From Euptelea pleiosperma (Eukaryota > Streptophyta > Magnoliopsida > Ranunculales > Eupteleaceae): 64,000 nt of DNA. The DNA lies in contig CM068540.1 in the NCBI GenBank assembly GCA_035048495.1, positions 8,292,829 to 8,356,828 of the forward strand, written 5' to 3'. This document shows positions 42,656 to 53,298 of this stretch, piece after piece (the first letter of the stretch is position 1; each line of letters opens with the position of its first letter). The position numbers and the translations under genes are program-made. Under the pieces are notes generated by a model, which did no database searches, was not told where the DNA came from, and saw only the letters and a program-made list of their open reading frames with translations.

Positions 42656-44114
42656 ATGGTGAACACACGACGAACAGAACTGAACGGCAGGGAAGCCGGC
42701 CCCTTCAGGGACCTCCGGGATACAATCTCAGAGGGGAGAAGGGCACGAGAAGAACAGATTGACCAGCAAGAACTGGTCACAAGGTTACAAGAAGAGAACA
42801 GAAAGCTAATGAAGTGTCTGGAGAAGCAGTCGGTCGATAACGATCGGGTGTCCATCAATATAGCATCCAGACACACCGGACTCGAGAGGTCGCAGGGACA
42901 CAGCCATAGCAACCGGGGAACCACATCGGGGGAGTCCAACTTAGCACACAAAAACACCCACGAGACGGCCCAAATAGGGAATTCACCCTCAGATTCAAAG
43001 ACAGCCCTAGGACCGAAGTTACCGAGGAAAGAACCGTCCAAGTAAGAGCGGAGTATTAATGGCCAACAAGGCGAGGAATCGGCCGCCGGAATAGTCAAGA
43101 AGGTAACAACACAGCCGGCTGACGAAATGGTGTCACATCTAGTGACCCATGAGCAATTGGCAGGGCTCGTGGCGGGTCTCCTCAGCAAGAAGGAGACACT
43201 TGCGGACCATATGGCGGCAATCGCAACCCGAATGCAGAGGGACTCTCCGTTCGTCGAGAACGTCCAATAGTACCGGGCACCCTCGTCTTTCTCCTATCCG
43301 AAGCATCCAACATTCACAGGGGTGTCGGACCTTGTGAATCATGTTCTTCGATTCCGAAAGGCTATGACAATGTGGGAGTTTGACGACCGTCTGATGTGTC
43401 GGATGTTCCCATCCATGCTGAGCAGGAGGCCATCTGGTTCAACCGATTGCCCCTAGGTCGGTACAAGATTTTTTAGGTTTGAACTTATTATTTATCTCCC
43501 AATATTCTTGTAACAGGCTTCATCAAAAAGACGTCGACGTTCTGTTTGACGTAAGAAAAGATCAGAAAGAGACTGTGCGGGACTTCACCAAGCGGTTCTA
43601 GAATGTCATGATCACAGTGGAGGACTGTGACGATAAACACGCCGTCACGGCCTACAGGAAAACTCTGCCAGTTGAGTCCGAGCTCTATCGTTCCCTCACA
43701 AAGAACCGTCCATCGGACCTTGACGCCCTATTTACAAGGGCCGAGAAGTACGCCAAGCTAGAAGACAACACCTTGCGCCACACCAAGAAGGCCAATACCA
43801 TCTTGGGGGTTGAAAAGCCTCCCTAGAAAGAAGAAAAAGAGAATAAGAGGAAATTTGATGGCCGGACTGGCAAGAAACCTCAGGCATGGGACGAACGCAC
43901 TTATACACCTTTAACCATCCCCCTAGAAGAGGCCTTGGAGCTGATCAAGGACTTGGTACAATGGCCTCGGCCCATGAACCCCGAAACGGCAACAACACCG
44001 GACATGAACAAATACTGTGCCTTCCACATGGACCACGGGCATGAAATGAACAAGTGTTACGCCCTCAAGAATCGGATAGAAGACCTGATCGACGAAGGCC
44101 ATCTGGGCCAATAA
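42656..44114 (+). pseudogene. Tat-type gag relic
   Basis: Structural capsid/nucleocapsid polyprotein region. The start MVNTRRTELN and a coiled-coil-like EEQIDQQELVTRLQEENRK lie in 42656-43045. Capsid-like words follow in several frames: FSYPKHPTFTGVSD near 43290 and DFTKRF near 43580. A continuous piece at 43608-43826 has AVTAYRKTLPVESELYRSL. A zinc-knuckle-like block lies near 44013-44095 (YCAFHMDHGHEMNKCYALKN, Cys-His-His-Cys), the form usual in Tat/Ogre gag. Several stops (for example 43043, 43600, 43824 and 44112) and frame changes make it non-functional. Confidence 0.8.
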
Positions 44115-44317
44115 CAGTCCGAAAGAGGGAGCCAACAAAGCAGCAATGCTGGCAATGATCATCGATGCGATACACGGGAGGACCAAGCCGGTTGACACAC
44201 TGAGAGCTTAAGAGACAAGATCGTATCAGCTCTCGGCAGGTTGAACACCTCCGGGAGGTACCGAACGTTACACAAGGACCATGATTCTCCAAGACTACCG
44301 AGGGTGCCCCGGAGGAC

Positions 44318-44848
44318 ATGATCACCTTCTCAAACATGGATCTGGATGGGGTGAACCTGGCTCATTCAGATGCACTACTATTAACACTTGCCATCAGGAG
44401 CTTTGACGTCAAGCACATCCTCATCGACCCGGGAAGTTCGGCGGAGATATTGTTCACCGACGCCTACAGAAGGATGAACTTCTCGAAGGTCACGTTGGAA
44501 TCGACAGAGGCGCCATTGATCGGGTTCAATGAACAGAAGGTAAATGCCCTGGGGAAGATCACGCTGCTAGTAAGGGCAGGACCGGCCATGCAGATGATAG
44601 ATTTCTTGGTCGTGGACACTCCATCGCCATACAACGCAATCTTGGAGAGAGGATGGCTCCACGGGATAAAGGCCGTTCCATTGACCTACTATCAACTGAT
44701 TCGGTTCCCCACTGAACAAGGGACCATAGAGATCCGGGGAGATCAAACTTCTTCAAAAAAGTGTTACGCAACGGCTGTCAAGTCGGAAAAGGCGGCTGAA
44801 CCTGGAACTGATCCCCAGAGCAGCAAGCCACCCGACGACAGCACGTAG
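44318..44848 (+). pseudogene. Tat-type aspartic protease region
   Basis: Processes the retroelement polyprotein in intact relatives. The open stretch of 176 codons contains the catalytic motif LIDPGSSAEILF at about residues 36-47. This is the DxGSS form typical of the Tat lineage, in contrast to the DLGAS of the inner Athila element. A flap-like region and the late motif YNAILERGWLHGIKAV (about 108-123) follow. A stop ends the segment before RT, where an intact element would continue, so this is part of a broken pol. Confidence 0.8.
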
Positions 44849-44971
44849 CAACCACAGCATCCAGCCTCTAATCTAAGCAGTAACATGGATCAGGGAAGGC
44901 CGACTATTGAGCCGACTGTGGAAGTTAATCTCGGAACCATCGAAGATCCAAAAATAACTTATGTTGGGTGA

Positions 44972-46448
44972 ACTTTGGGCAAGCAGGAAAAGCAAAGGCT
45001 TATGGACCTCCTAAAAACCTACTGGGACGTATTCGTCTGGTCGTTGGAAGACATGCCGGGGATACCCCCGGATATTTCTTGCCATAAACTAAATGTGAAT
45101 CATAGATACACTCCAGTCATGCAACGGCCAAGGGTCGTGTCGGCAAAGAAGCAGAAGGCCGTGAAAGATGAGATTGACAAACTACTGAAGGCAGGCTTCA
45201 TCCGGGAGGTCACAAACCCCAAATGGCTCGCCAACGTGGTCGCAGTTCCCAAGAAGACGGGGAAGATACGGGTCTGCATAGACTTCACAAACCTAAGCCT
45301 GTCCAAAAGATCCGTACCCACTACCGCGGATCGATCAACTGGTTGATGCAACATCGGGCTACGAAATCCTGTCTTTCATGGACAGGTACTCCGGCTACAA
45401 CCAGATTCTTCTCTTTGAGCCCGATCAGGAAAAAACAGCCTTCACCACGGATCGCGGGGTGTTCTGTTACAAAGTAATGCCATTCGGACTCAAGAATGCA
45501 GGAGCCAATTATCAGAGACTGGTCAACCGGATGTTTCACGACATGATCAGGGAATCAATGGAAGTCTACATCGACAACATGATGGTCAAGAGCCGACAGA
45601 GGGATAGCTATTTGACAGATCTGGAACGAACGCTCGACCGACTTCAAGAATACAACATGAAGCTGAACCCCTGCAAGTGAGTCTTCGGAGTCACATCGGG
45701 GAAGTTCTTGGGGTACTTAATCACCAAGCGAGGAATAGAGGCCAACCCTGAACAAATCAGAGCCCTCACGAAAATGAAGCCACCTCGGAATCGAAAGGAA
45801 GTCCAGAAACTGGCCGGGAGGATAGCAACGCTGAGCCGATTCATTGCCCGATCATCAGATAGGTGTCGACCATTGTTCGAGCTACTGCGGAGGCACGGAC
45901 AATTCTAGTGGACCGACGAATGCGACGAAGCCTTTGAAAAACTGAAAAAATACCTCGTCGAGCCACCCATACTCTCAAAACTAGAAGCAGGAGAACTTCT
46001 CAGCCTCTACCTAGCAACAATGGAACAATCCATCAGTGCAGTACTGTTCCGAGAGGATAACAAAGAAGAGAAACCGGTCTTCTTCACAAGCAAAATCATC
46101 GTCGGAGCCGAACTCAGGTACGCATTAATAGAAAATGCCACCCTTGCACTAATTTTTGCCTCCAGGAGATTGAAGCCATACTTCGACGAGAGAACTATTA
46201 TGGTCTACACCGAGTTCCGGCTCAAGTCCGTCCTTGGAAAGATTGACTTGTCCGGCCGAATGGCTAAATGGGTCATTCATCTGGCACAGTATGACATCAA
46301 GTTCAACCCTAGAATGTCCGAGAAAGGTCATGCCCTCGCAGGTTTCTTAGCCGACTTCCCAATAAGCGACATCAAGCAACTTGGAGATGAAGACGCAAAC
46401 ATCCTCCATCTACCCGAAGTACCAGCAGCATTCCAACAGGAAACAGGT
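44972..46448 (+). pseudogene. Tat-type reverse transcriptase and first RNase H, broken
   Basis: Copies element RNA into DNA in intact relatives. Visible RT blocks are VWSLEDMPGIPPDI, GFIREVTNPKWLANVVAVPK, IRVCIDFTNL, then after a frame change near 45305 MDRYSGYNQILL, MPFGLKNAGANYQRL and the active site YIDNMMVKS. The active site has YIDN in place of the canonical Y-x-D-D, so the second catalytic Asp is Asn. A stop (45678) and another (45906) follow. The RNase H part has VFFTSKIIVGAELRY and MVYTEFRLKSVL. The stop at 46449 ends it. Not functional. Confidence 0.85.
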
Positions 46449-46930
46449 TAAAGACTGTTCACGGATGGCTCGGCCAATGAAGACGGATCAGGAATCGGAA
46501 CCATTTTGGTAACACCGGAGAATACTAGAATTTAGAGGGCCGTGAAGCTCGGCTTCAAAGCTTCCAACAACGAGGCAGAATACGAGGCCGTCATTTCAGG
46601 GATCACCACTGCCCTAGACCTCGGAGTCACTAACTTGACCGTCTACTCAGACTCGCAACTCGTCGTTTCCCAGTACGACGGAACCTACCAGGCAAGGGAC
46701 GAGAGGATGGTAGCTTACCTGTCCATCGTAAGAGGATTGGCGAAATGCTTCACCCAACTGAAGCTGTACCAACTCCCAAGACAGGAGAACAGGCACTCGG
46801 ACTCATTAGCATACCTAGCGACAATACTAGGTGAAACAGAGTCGAGACTCATTTTAGTGGATTTCCAAGAGTACCCTAGCATACAGAGGCCAAACGAGAT
46901 ACACATAGCACATGTTAACACTAGAGGGAG
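46449..46930 (+). pseudogene. Second (archaeal-like) RNase H domain of the Tat lineage
   Basis: LFTDGSANEDGSGIGTIL (first catalytic Asp), then after a stop at 46533 ASNNEAEYEAVISGI (Glu), then LTVYSDSQLVVSQYDG (Asp) and LPRQENRHSDSLAYLA. This arrangement is the extra RNase H found in Tat/Ogre elements. It places the outer element in that lineage more firmly than RT does. The stop near 46533 inactivates it. Confidence 0.8.
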
Positions 46931-46939
46931 TCAAGCTAG

Positions 46940-47663
46940 ATGGACAACATCGGCAACTACCTTCAGCACGGGACCCTCCTGGAATCAAAAATAGATGCAA
47001 GACGGATACAAGACATCTCAAAAAGATATACCCTATTACATGGAGAGCTATATCGGAAGTCGGCATCTAGACCACTCCTAAAATGCCTAACCCCAGCACA
47101 ATCTCAGACCGTGTTGGAGGAGATACACGCCGGTAAGTACGACAACCTCTCGGGGGTGAGAAGCCTAGCGCACAAGGCAATCACGCAAGGGTATTTTTGG
47201 CCATACATGTAGAAGGACACCAAGGTTTTCGTCTGCAAATGCCCAAGCTGCCAGAAGCATGCGCTGTTGATTAAAGTACCCGCAGAAGAGTTACACCCAG
47301 TGTATAGCGCATGGCCGTTCGCAAAATGAGGACTAGACATAGTCGGACCCCTCTAGAGAGCACCAGGAAATGTTCACTTTTTGCTGGTGGCCACTGACTA
47401 CTTCACCAAATGGATCAAAGCCGTTGAGCTCCCTCGGGTCCACATCTCAAACGTCAAAAGATTTTTTTGGAAAAACATCGTATGCCGTTTTGGTGTACCT
47501 TAGGAAATTGTAACAGACAATAGCACACAGTTCGACGCAGCCGAGATTCGAGCCTTTTGTCAAACACTTGGGATAAAGAAAAGTTTATCGACTCCAAGGT
47601 ATCCACAGAGCAATAGATTAGCAGAAGCTACCAACAGGGTCATACTCAACACGCTGAAGAAAC
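46940..47663 (+). pseudogene. Tat integrase, N-terminal and catalytic part
   Basis: Would insert element DNA in intact relatives. The zinc-binding region contains HAGKYDNLSGVRSLAHK and CPSCQKH. The catalytic core shows DIVGPL (first Asp region), ATDYFTKWIKAVEL, then IVTDNSTQF (second Asp) and RLAEATNRVILNTL (Glu). Stops at 47210, 47327, 47354 and 47501 break the frame. The coding region is cut at 47663 by the Athila-type insertion and resumes at 60584. Confidence 0.8.
47659..47663 (+). repeat. Target-site duplication (left) of the Athila-type element
   Basis: Gaaac directly before the TGATAATG start of the 5' LTR. The same gaaac follows the 3' LTR at 60579-60583. Confidence 0.9.
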
Positions 47664-48458
47664 TGATAATGTCAATTTTGTGCGTATTATTCATTTTAAC
47701 CTTAGGACATTATCAGACTTCATTAGCTTATAACTCCGCATTTATGCCTAAAATGCATCCTAGATATCTCATGCATATCATATCCGATTTAGACCCTTAT
47801 TACGCGTACATTGAATAATTGTAGGATAATGGTGGATCGCCAATAGATTATCATGGATGCGTAGGATCATCGAGGAAGATCTAACTCCCCATAGACCATC
47901 TCCAAATGTGTGCCACATGGAAGCTCCCTAGCCATTGGATTATTCTTGAGAGCTTTATGGAGCATCATGGCCATGCGAGCCATAACTAAGTGGTTGATGA
48001 AGCCATGAAGCCATAAAAGCCACCAAGCCATGCAAGCCACATGGGAGTTTCTCAAGCCATGAAGCCATGAAAGCCACCAAGCCATTGAAGCAATGCAAGC
48101 CACATGGGAGTTTCTCAAGCCATCTAAGCCACCTCCAAGCCACATATTAGACCTCACATGTGTGATGGAGACTCAACATGGGAGACTTCAAAATTCAAAA
48201 AAAGTCAAATCTCTCTTGGGAAGACCCACCAATAGAAAAGTTACACCTTTTTTCTCTTGGAAAGACCAACCAACCAAAAGCCAACACACCCAACACCTTG
48301 GAGATCAAACCTACCACCTTTTGCAAGGCTAACCTTGTACAAATCCTCCCCCATTGGTTCCATTTTCCAACCATTGATCTCCTTCCACCTCATCTCCACC
48401 TCTTATCTCCACTTATCACTCTTCCACATCACCTTCCACCTCACCACCTCACATCTTC

Positions 48459-48466
48459 TATATAAG
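48459..48466 (+). promoter_or_regulatory. TATA box of the Athila-type 5' LTR
   Basis: TATATAAG in ttctatataagctcactt. The same sequence is at 59542-59549 in the 3' LTR. It probably sets the start of the element's genomic RNA. Confidence 0.65.
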
Positions 48467-48716
48467 CTCACTTTGAGCTTATGAGAAGGTCTTCTTTTCT
48501 CTTGTGAGTTTTCTTGAGAGAGTTAAAAAATCCCAAGCAAGTCTCTTCTCCATTCTCACTCTTCTTATCTCTTTCTCTTTTTTACTTATTTTTCATGGCC
48601 AACCACACTATGCTTGGCTAGTTTTCTACTTGGGCATAGAGAGGAGGACATCTCATCTCTCTTGGGACTTATGGAGGAACTCACCAATGAATGAGCTTAT
48701 TGTTGTAAAGGGCTTT

Positions 48717-51323
48717 TGATATTCGCTCAAAAGTGCTTATTTTAAGCAATTATCCTTTTAGCGTTATTGCATTCTCCTACGTAAAATACTCTATTTACCT
48801 ACTTTTCTACGTAAGAGTCTCTTCTGTTGTGTAGAACACACTTTTCTGGACGAAATGATATATTTGCATGCATTAAACACATTTTCGGAAGTCTAAATAT
48901 TAAGCCGTTCTGATAAAGTCTCATTACGCGCTTCTTCTGTCGCAGGAAACCCCGATGGGACGGTTCTCGAGACTTGTGGGCCCAAATCGATCGTGAAAGC
49001 CCATTATCAAAGCTTAACAAGCCCACATGCTATGACTAGAAGATATGGGCCAAATACGGGCTGAATAAGAGGACCAAAAAGCCGGCCCAAAAGAACGAAG
49101 AGAGTAGGAGAGCCAATGACCAAGAGACGGACCAAAGCGTTTAAAGCCACATGAGTCAGCAAAGAATGATGGTCGACTCTACTGGAGAAGCGTGAGGATG
49201 GTCACAGTGAAGACCAGGGTTCCAGACCCTCCGCCAGTGCTTTTTTCCATTTTTTTTGATACTTTTTCTTTCATCTCTTCTTATTCTCTCTCTCTCTTCA
49301 TCTCTCGATCCTCGAATCTACTGACCTAACCCCAGAACTCATACCCATCGGCTCTATCTCATCTCCCTTAGCTTTCTGACCATTGGATCTTCAATCGGAC
49401 CGTTGGATCTTCAATCGGACCGTTGGATCTCTCTAGATTCGTCAATTTACCAATCTGGGTCCCAATCAAGTCACCATCCATCCGATCGCCATCAGACTGT
49501 CTGTCACATCATCTTGTGAGACGATGGACATCATCAATCCATATGGGCCAGTAGCCGAGCCCATCTTCATCGACCCGCTGTCCGACCAGTTAGTGGACCC
49601 CGCGAATTTCAAAATAATTTTAATTAAATGGGGGGTCCACTAATTGGGGAGATTCCCCATAGAAAAGTAGGTTTTTACTTAAAAAAAAAAATTAATTAAT
49701 TAATTTTTCGTATTTTTTATTTTCAAAAAATACCCTATTTCCATTAAAGGAAATAGGGAGCTTTAAAAGGAGAAGGATAGGGGTTCATTCGAACCCTAAT
49801 CCCCCTCCTTTCTCTTCCATTCTCTCCCCAAACTCTCCTGCTCCTTCTTCCCCTCGATTTTTGGCGATTTTCCCCTCTTCTTCTTCACCTTCTTCTTCAT
49901 CTTCTCGCCGGAGTTGCAGAACTCCGGCCATCTGCAACTCCGTCCTAATCCCCCTCCAATATCGTTTTCCCATCTCCTCTCCTTTCCCCAAAACCCCCTT
50001 CTCCTTCGTCCCCCTTTCCTGGGGCCCCATTCTCCTCCTCGTCTTCATCTTCGTCTACTTCACCACGCCCTGCCGGAGTTGCAGTCTAGAACCATCGCCT
50101 GCCACCGCCTCTGTGCTGTTTGTGAGCACCACCAGCACCCCCTACTCACCTCGCCAGTAGCCTGTAGAAGCGCCGTCCGTTACCACACCTTACTCCGCCT
50201 CCTCTTTCATTAGAACCATCGCCTGCCACCGTCCAGCCATCAACTCCGGCCACTTCATTGGCCGGACTGTCACCACGTCCATCTCTCTGTCGTGACTCAT
50301 CTCTCACTATCTCTCTTTCTCACCTCACCTCTCTCCAACGTTCCACTATTTGGCCCGCACCTGCTGGTGCATCTTCTTCACCACCAACTTGGAGGGTCGA
50401 CTTGCAACAGCTCCTCCACCAACCCGGACCACCACTGGATCGAGGTCCATCCCCACGACACCGTCCACTTGCAGGTCAGCAACTTCGATCTCCTCAGGCA
50501 CCACCGAACTTGCAACAGGCAGTCCGCACGCCACCATATCCTTGCAGCCCTCCTCATCCTCCATCAACTGAACCAGACTGCACACCTTCAAAAGTTGCTG
50601 CCCTACACTTCATCTTCTTCGGTTACCCACGAACCAGGATGCTTGGATCATTTTCCTCCCAAACCAGCACACCACGGTTCATGGCCGCCCTCCATTGATG
50701 CGATCTCCACGTTGCTGACCTTCTCTTGGACCGTAACTTGTTGGATAATTTGCCGGTTCAAAAGGTTGATGTACTTCTTTACACAGCCAGCGATCAATCA
50801 ATCCAGTCTGAATATATCCCTATGCTCAAGGTAGGATCCAGGGTAACCTGTCTCTATCACATTCTCTCTAGGTTCTCAACCTCTCTCTCTCTACTTTCTC
50901 TCTTTAGAACTCAGTTTTTCTCTCTAGCTCAGTCTTTCGTTATTTTACATTGTTATTGCTATTTTGTTATTTCGAAGTATTGTAAGAACCTTGGATTTTT
51001 AAATGATGAATTACTTTTGTTGGTTGTGGTTGATTTCCTTCATTAGTATTTTTTTTGGTAGATTATGATAATTTCTCTCTCTAAAATCAAGCAATCTTGT
51101 TTTAAATCGCTTCACCATTCTCACCCCTCCACAATTTCTAAGATAAATCCGTTATTTCATGTTCATGAATCGCGCTAACTAACCCCGAGTGCGGATCGAC
51201 ATCCGACACGAATCCCTATACAAAGCCTGTAATTTTGCAGGAATTTTGAGGCTCTGATCACATTACAAATCTTGTTGATTCTAGGGTTTCCGTAACCAAC
51301 GACGCGGAAAAATCCTACTTTCA
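48717..51323 (+). mobile_element. Solo LTR, 2.6 kb, inside the Athila-type 5' LTR
   Basis: Starts TGATATTCGCTC and ends CCTACTTTCA (TG...CA), flanked by 5-bp duplications gcttt (48712-48716 and 51324-51328). The sister 3' LTR gives the empty site (aagggctttctccac at 59791). No internal coding region or second LTR copy is present. The sequence includes an AT-rich U3 and the TATA-like tttaaaagg at about 49751. A pyrimidine-rich stretch of about 900 bases (49790-50720) has open frames in all three plus frames, through composition rather than coding. Probable Ty3/gypsy origin, lineage unknown. Confidence 0.88.
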
Positions 51324-52111
51324 GCTTTCTCCACTTTTTTATATTGTTTTCACTTTCACATGTTGTATCATGTACACCTTGTAGTTTGTGATTACATTTA
51401 TGAATAAAGTGAGGTATTTTTATTATATCTTAATTTGTGAGATCTTTTATGAGTGCTTTTAACTTTGTATGCCATGCATCCATAGTCTTGTAGTCTCATA
51501 CTTGCTCTCTTTTTACCCCTAGAACACTTCTTAGTTCTAGTATGCTTTTATAGTTTGAAAATACCTCTTGGTGGAAACCCTACTTTTGAATGTTATTTAT
51601 GAGCTTCATTGTTATATTTTTAGTGGGAAGAACAACTTAGTAGTTGATTCTCTCCCTTTGTGAGTTGTCTCCATAAGGACCAAGATGATGGGATGGGCCA
51701 AATCTTAATGCCCAAACTCTTATCTCTTGATTTTCCTTCAAATATTTTACTTGTCTTGTTATTTTATAGCACACTACCTACTACTTTAACTTTCTTGCAT
51801 TCACTCACACACTTCATCTCTTGGCACACACCACTCTCATTCCATTTCTTCATCACACCATGCATGTAGTAACCTAGTTTTAGAACACTATACCCCAATC
51901 CTTGTGGTTTGACCTTGGGGCTTCCCTCAAGTTTTTAAACTTGTTGCATTTACTACCCCTCACACCCTAGTTACAATTCATTCTTTGTTGCATTAGAGAC
52001 TTTAATGTCTAGGGTATGATTTGGTGCATTTTTATTTCATGTTACTTAAGGATTACATTTTTGTAATTCCTTAGTGTTCTGAGTGTGCACATTAAAGTAG
52101 GCAACAAATTT

Positions 52112-52129
52112 TGGCGCCGTTGCCGGGGA
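52112..52129 (+). other. Primer-binding site of the Athila-type element
   Basis: Tggcgccgttgccgggga, 5 bases after the 5' LTR, is complementary to the 3' end of plant tRNA-Asp, the primer used by Athila elements. Confidence 0.85.
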
Positions 52130-52953
52130 TTGGCAATAGGTGTTCAAGAACTTTGGATTGCTACATTTTCTTTTATTTCTTTTTCTCTATTTGTTCTAAC
52201 ATTCTAACATCTTAACTTGCTAACATTCTAACTTTCTAACTCTTTACTTTCTTGCTATTAACTCTTTACATTCAAGCAACTAACATTTTCCATTTCTTTC
52301 TAATTTTTCTTTTCTTTGTAGTTTACTTTACTTGTAACTAACTTCTAACACTTTTTTTTTATACTTGTTACTAACGTTTCATGTTTACTTATAGATCTTC
52401 TCTTTAGACCCCCTTAGGTTAGGTTATACATTTACTTGTATTTTCATCTACTTATAAGTTTGAGTGATGGCGAGGTCTCTTGAGTGAAGGTGAGGGAGTG
52501 ATTTGTATTAAACTCCAATTTGTAATAATAGATATAGGACTTGCCTCAAGTGTGAGCAATCGTAACTTGGAAGTGGAGGTGGTATGTAAATTGCTCACAC
52601 TTGTACGAGAAGACTTGATCAAGGACCCCAATGTAAGATCTACCCAATCTTTTATATTTTTTTAGTTTAGGGTATTTTGATTTGTTTGTTTGCTTGTGTT
52701 CTTTTGCTATTAGTTGATGCATGCTTAGGCTTTTCTTCTTAGATTAATGCATGTTTAGGTTTATTTTCTTAGTCTAATTTGACACATGTATACACTTTAT
52801 GCACACACATTGTGTTTAGGTGCATACTAGTGTGTTTTCTTTTCTTTTGTTTGTATGGTGTTGTGGATGTGCATCCACATTGAGTGTTAATCATCTAACT
52901 TGTCCACACAATCGACTTTGGAACTTAAAATTTATTCACTTGAATCTATTTGA
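52130..52953 (+). other. Untranslated leader of the Athila-type element
   Basis: About 820 bases between primer site and gag. It includes a low-complexity tract of ctaacatt and taact words (about 52195-52290). No supported gene. Packaging signals would be expected here, but none is recognisable by sequence. Confidence 0.6.
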
Positions 52954-53298
52954 ATGACCACGTGGACACGTGATCATACCAATAGGTTACAAAGGAATTT
53001 GGGTCAAGACACTCTTGAAGATCTCTTAGATAATCTCTTTGAACATTCTAAAGAGGACTCTACCTATTCACCCACCATGTCGGTGCATGAAAGCAATGTA
53101 GGTGATCCCCAAGTTCTAAGAAATGAGGCCAACAATAGACCTAATATGGAAGAACCTAGAACATTAAGAGACTACCTACAACCGGCTAGGTTTAGTGCAC
53201 CTTCTTGCATAGTCCTTCCATATAATCAAAGGCATAATTTTGAAATCAAACCGGGAGTGATCCATCTACTCCCCACATTTCATGGCCTTGAGTCGTAA
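52954..53298 (+). CDS. Athila-type gag, N-terminal part, ending at a premature stop
   Basis: The first 114 codons of the gag-pol frame, from ATG at 52954 to TAA at 53296. The C-terminal words LRDYLQPARFSAPSCIVLP and LPTFHGLES are conserved in Athila gag proteins. The same frame continues after the stop ([18 protein letters not shown]) with no shift, so a single nonsense codon separates this part from the rest. Gag forms the virus-like particle in intact elements. Either this copy is disabled by one mutation, or rare read-through or re-initiation would be needed. Confidence 0.8.
   Translation: MTTWTRDHTNRLQRNLGQDTLEDLLDNLFEHSKEDSTYSPTMSVHESNVGDPQVLRNEANNRPNMEEPRTLRDYLQPARFSAPSCIVLPYNQRHNFEIKPGVIHLLPTFHGLES

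Larger units (their letters stand above)
47664..52106 (+). repeat. 5' LTR of the Athila-type element (contains a solo LTR)
   Basis: Starts TGATAATGTCAATTTTGTGC and ends TAAAGTAGGCAACA. The native LTR parts are 47664-48716 and 51329-52106 (51324-51328 is the second copy of the gcttt duplication), matching 58747-60578. The TATA box is at 48459-48466 (tatataag). The stretch 48000-48145 is rich in aagcca words with a 70-bp imperfect tandem repeat. Confidence 0.92.

Noticed and set aside
48178..48719. Small open frames repeated in both Athila-type LTRs
   Set aside because: They are identical in both LTRs because the LTRs are copies. They lie in the U3/R regulatory region with no domain.
49861..50834. 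Overlapping plus-strand open frames inside the solo LTR
   Set aside because: They come from a pyrimidine-rich stretch that lacks stops in all three frames. The residues are mostly Ser/Pro/His/Leu with no domain.
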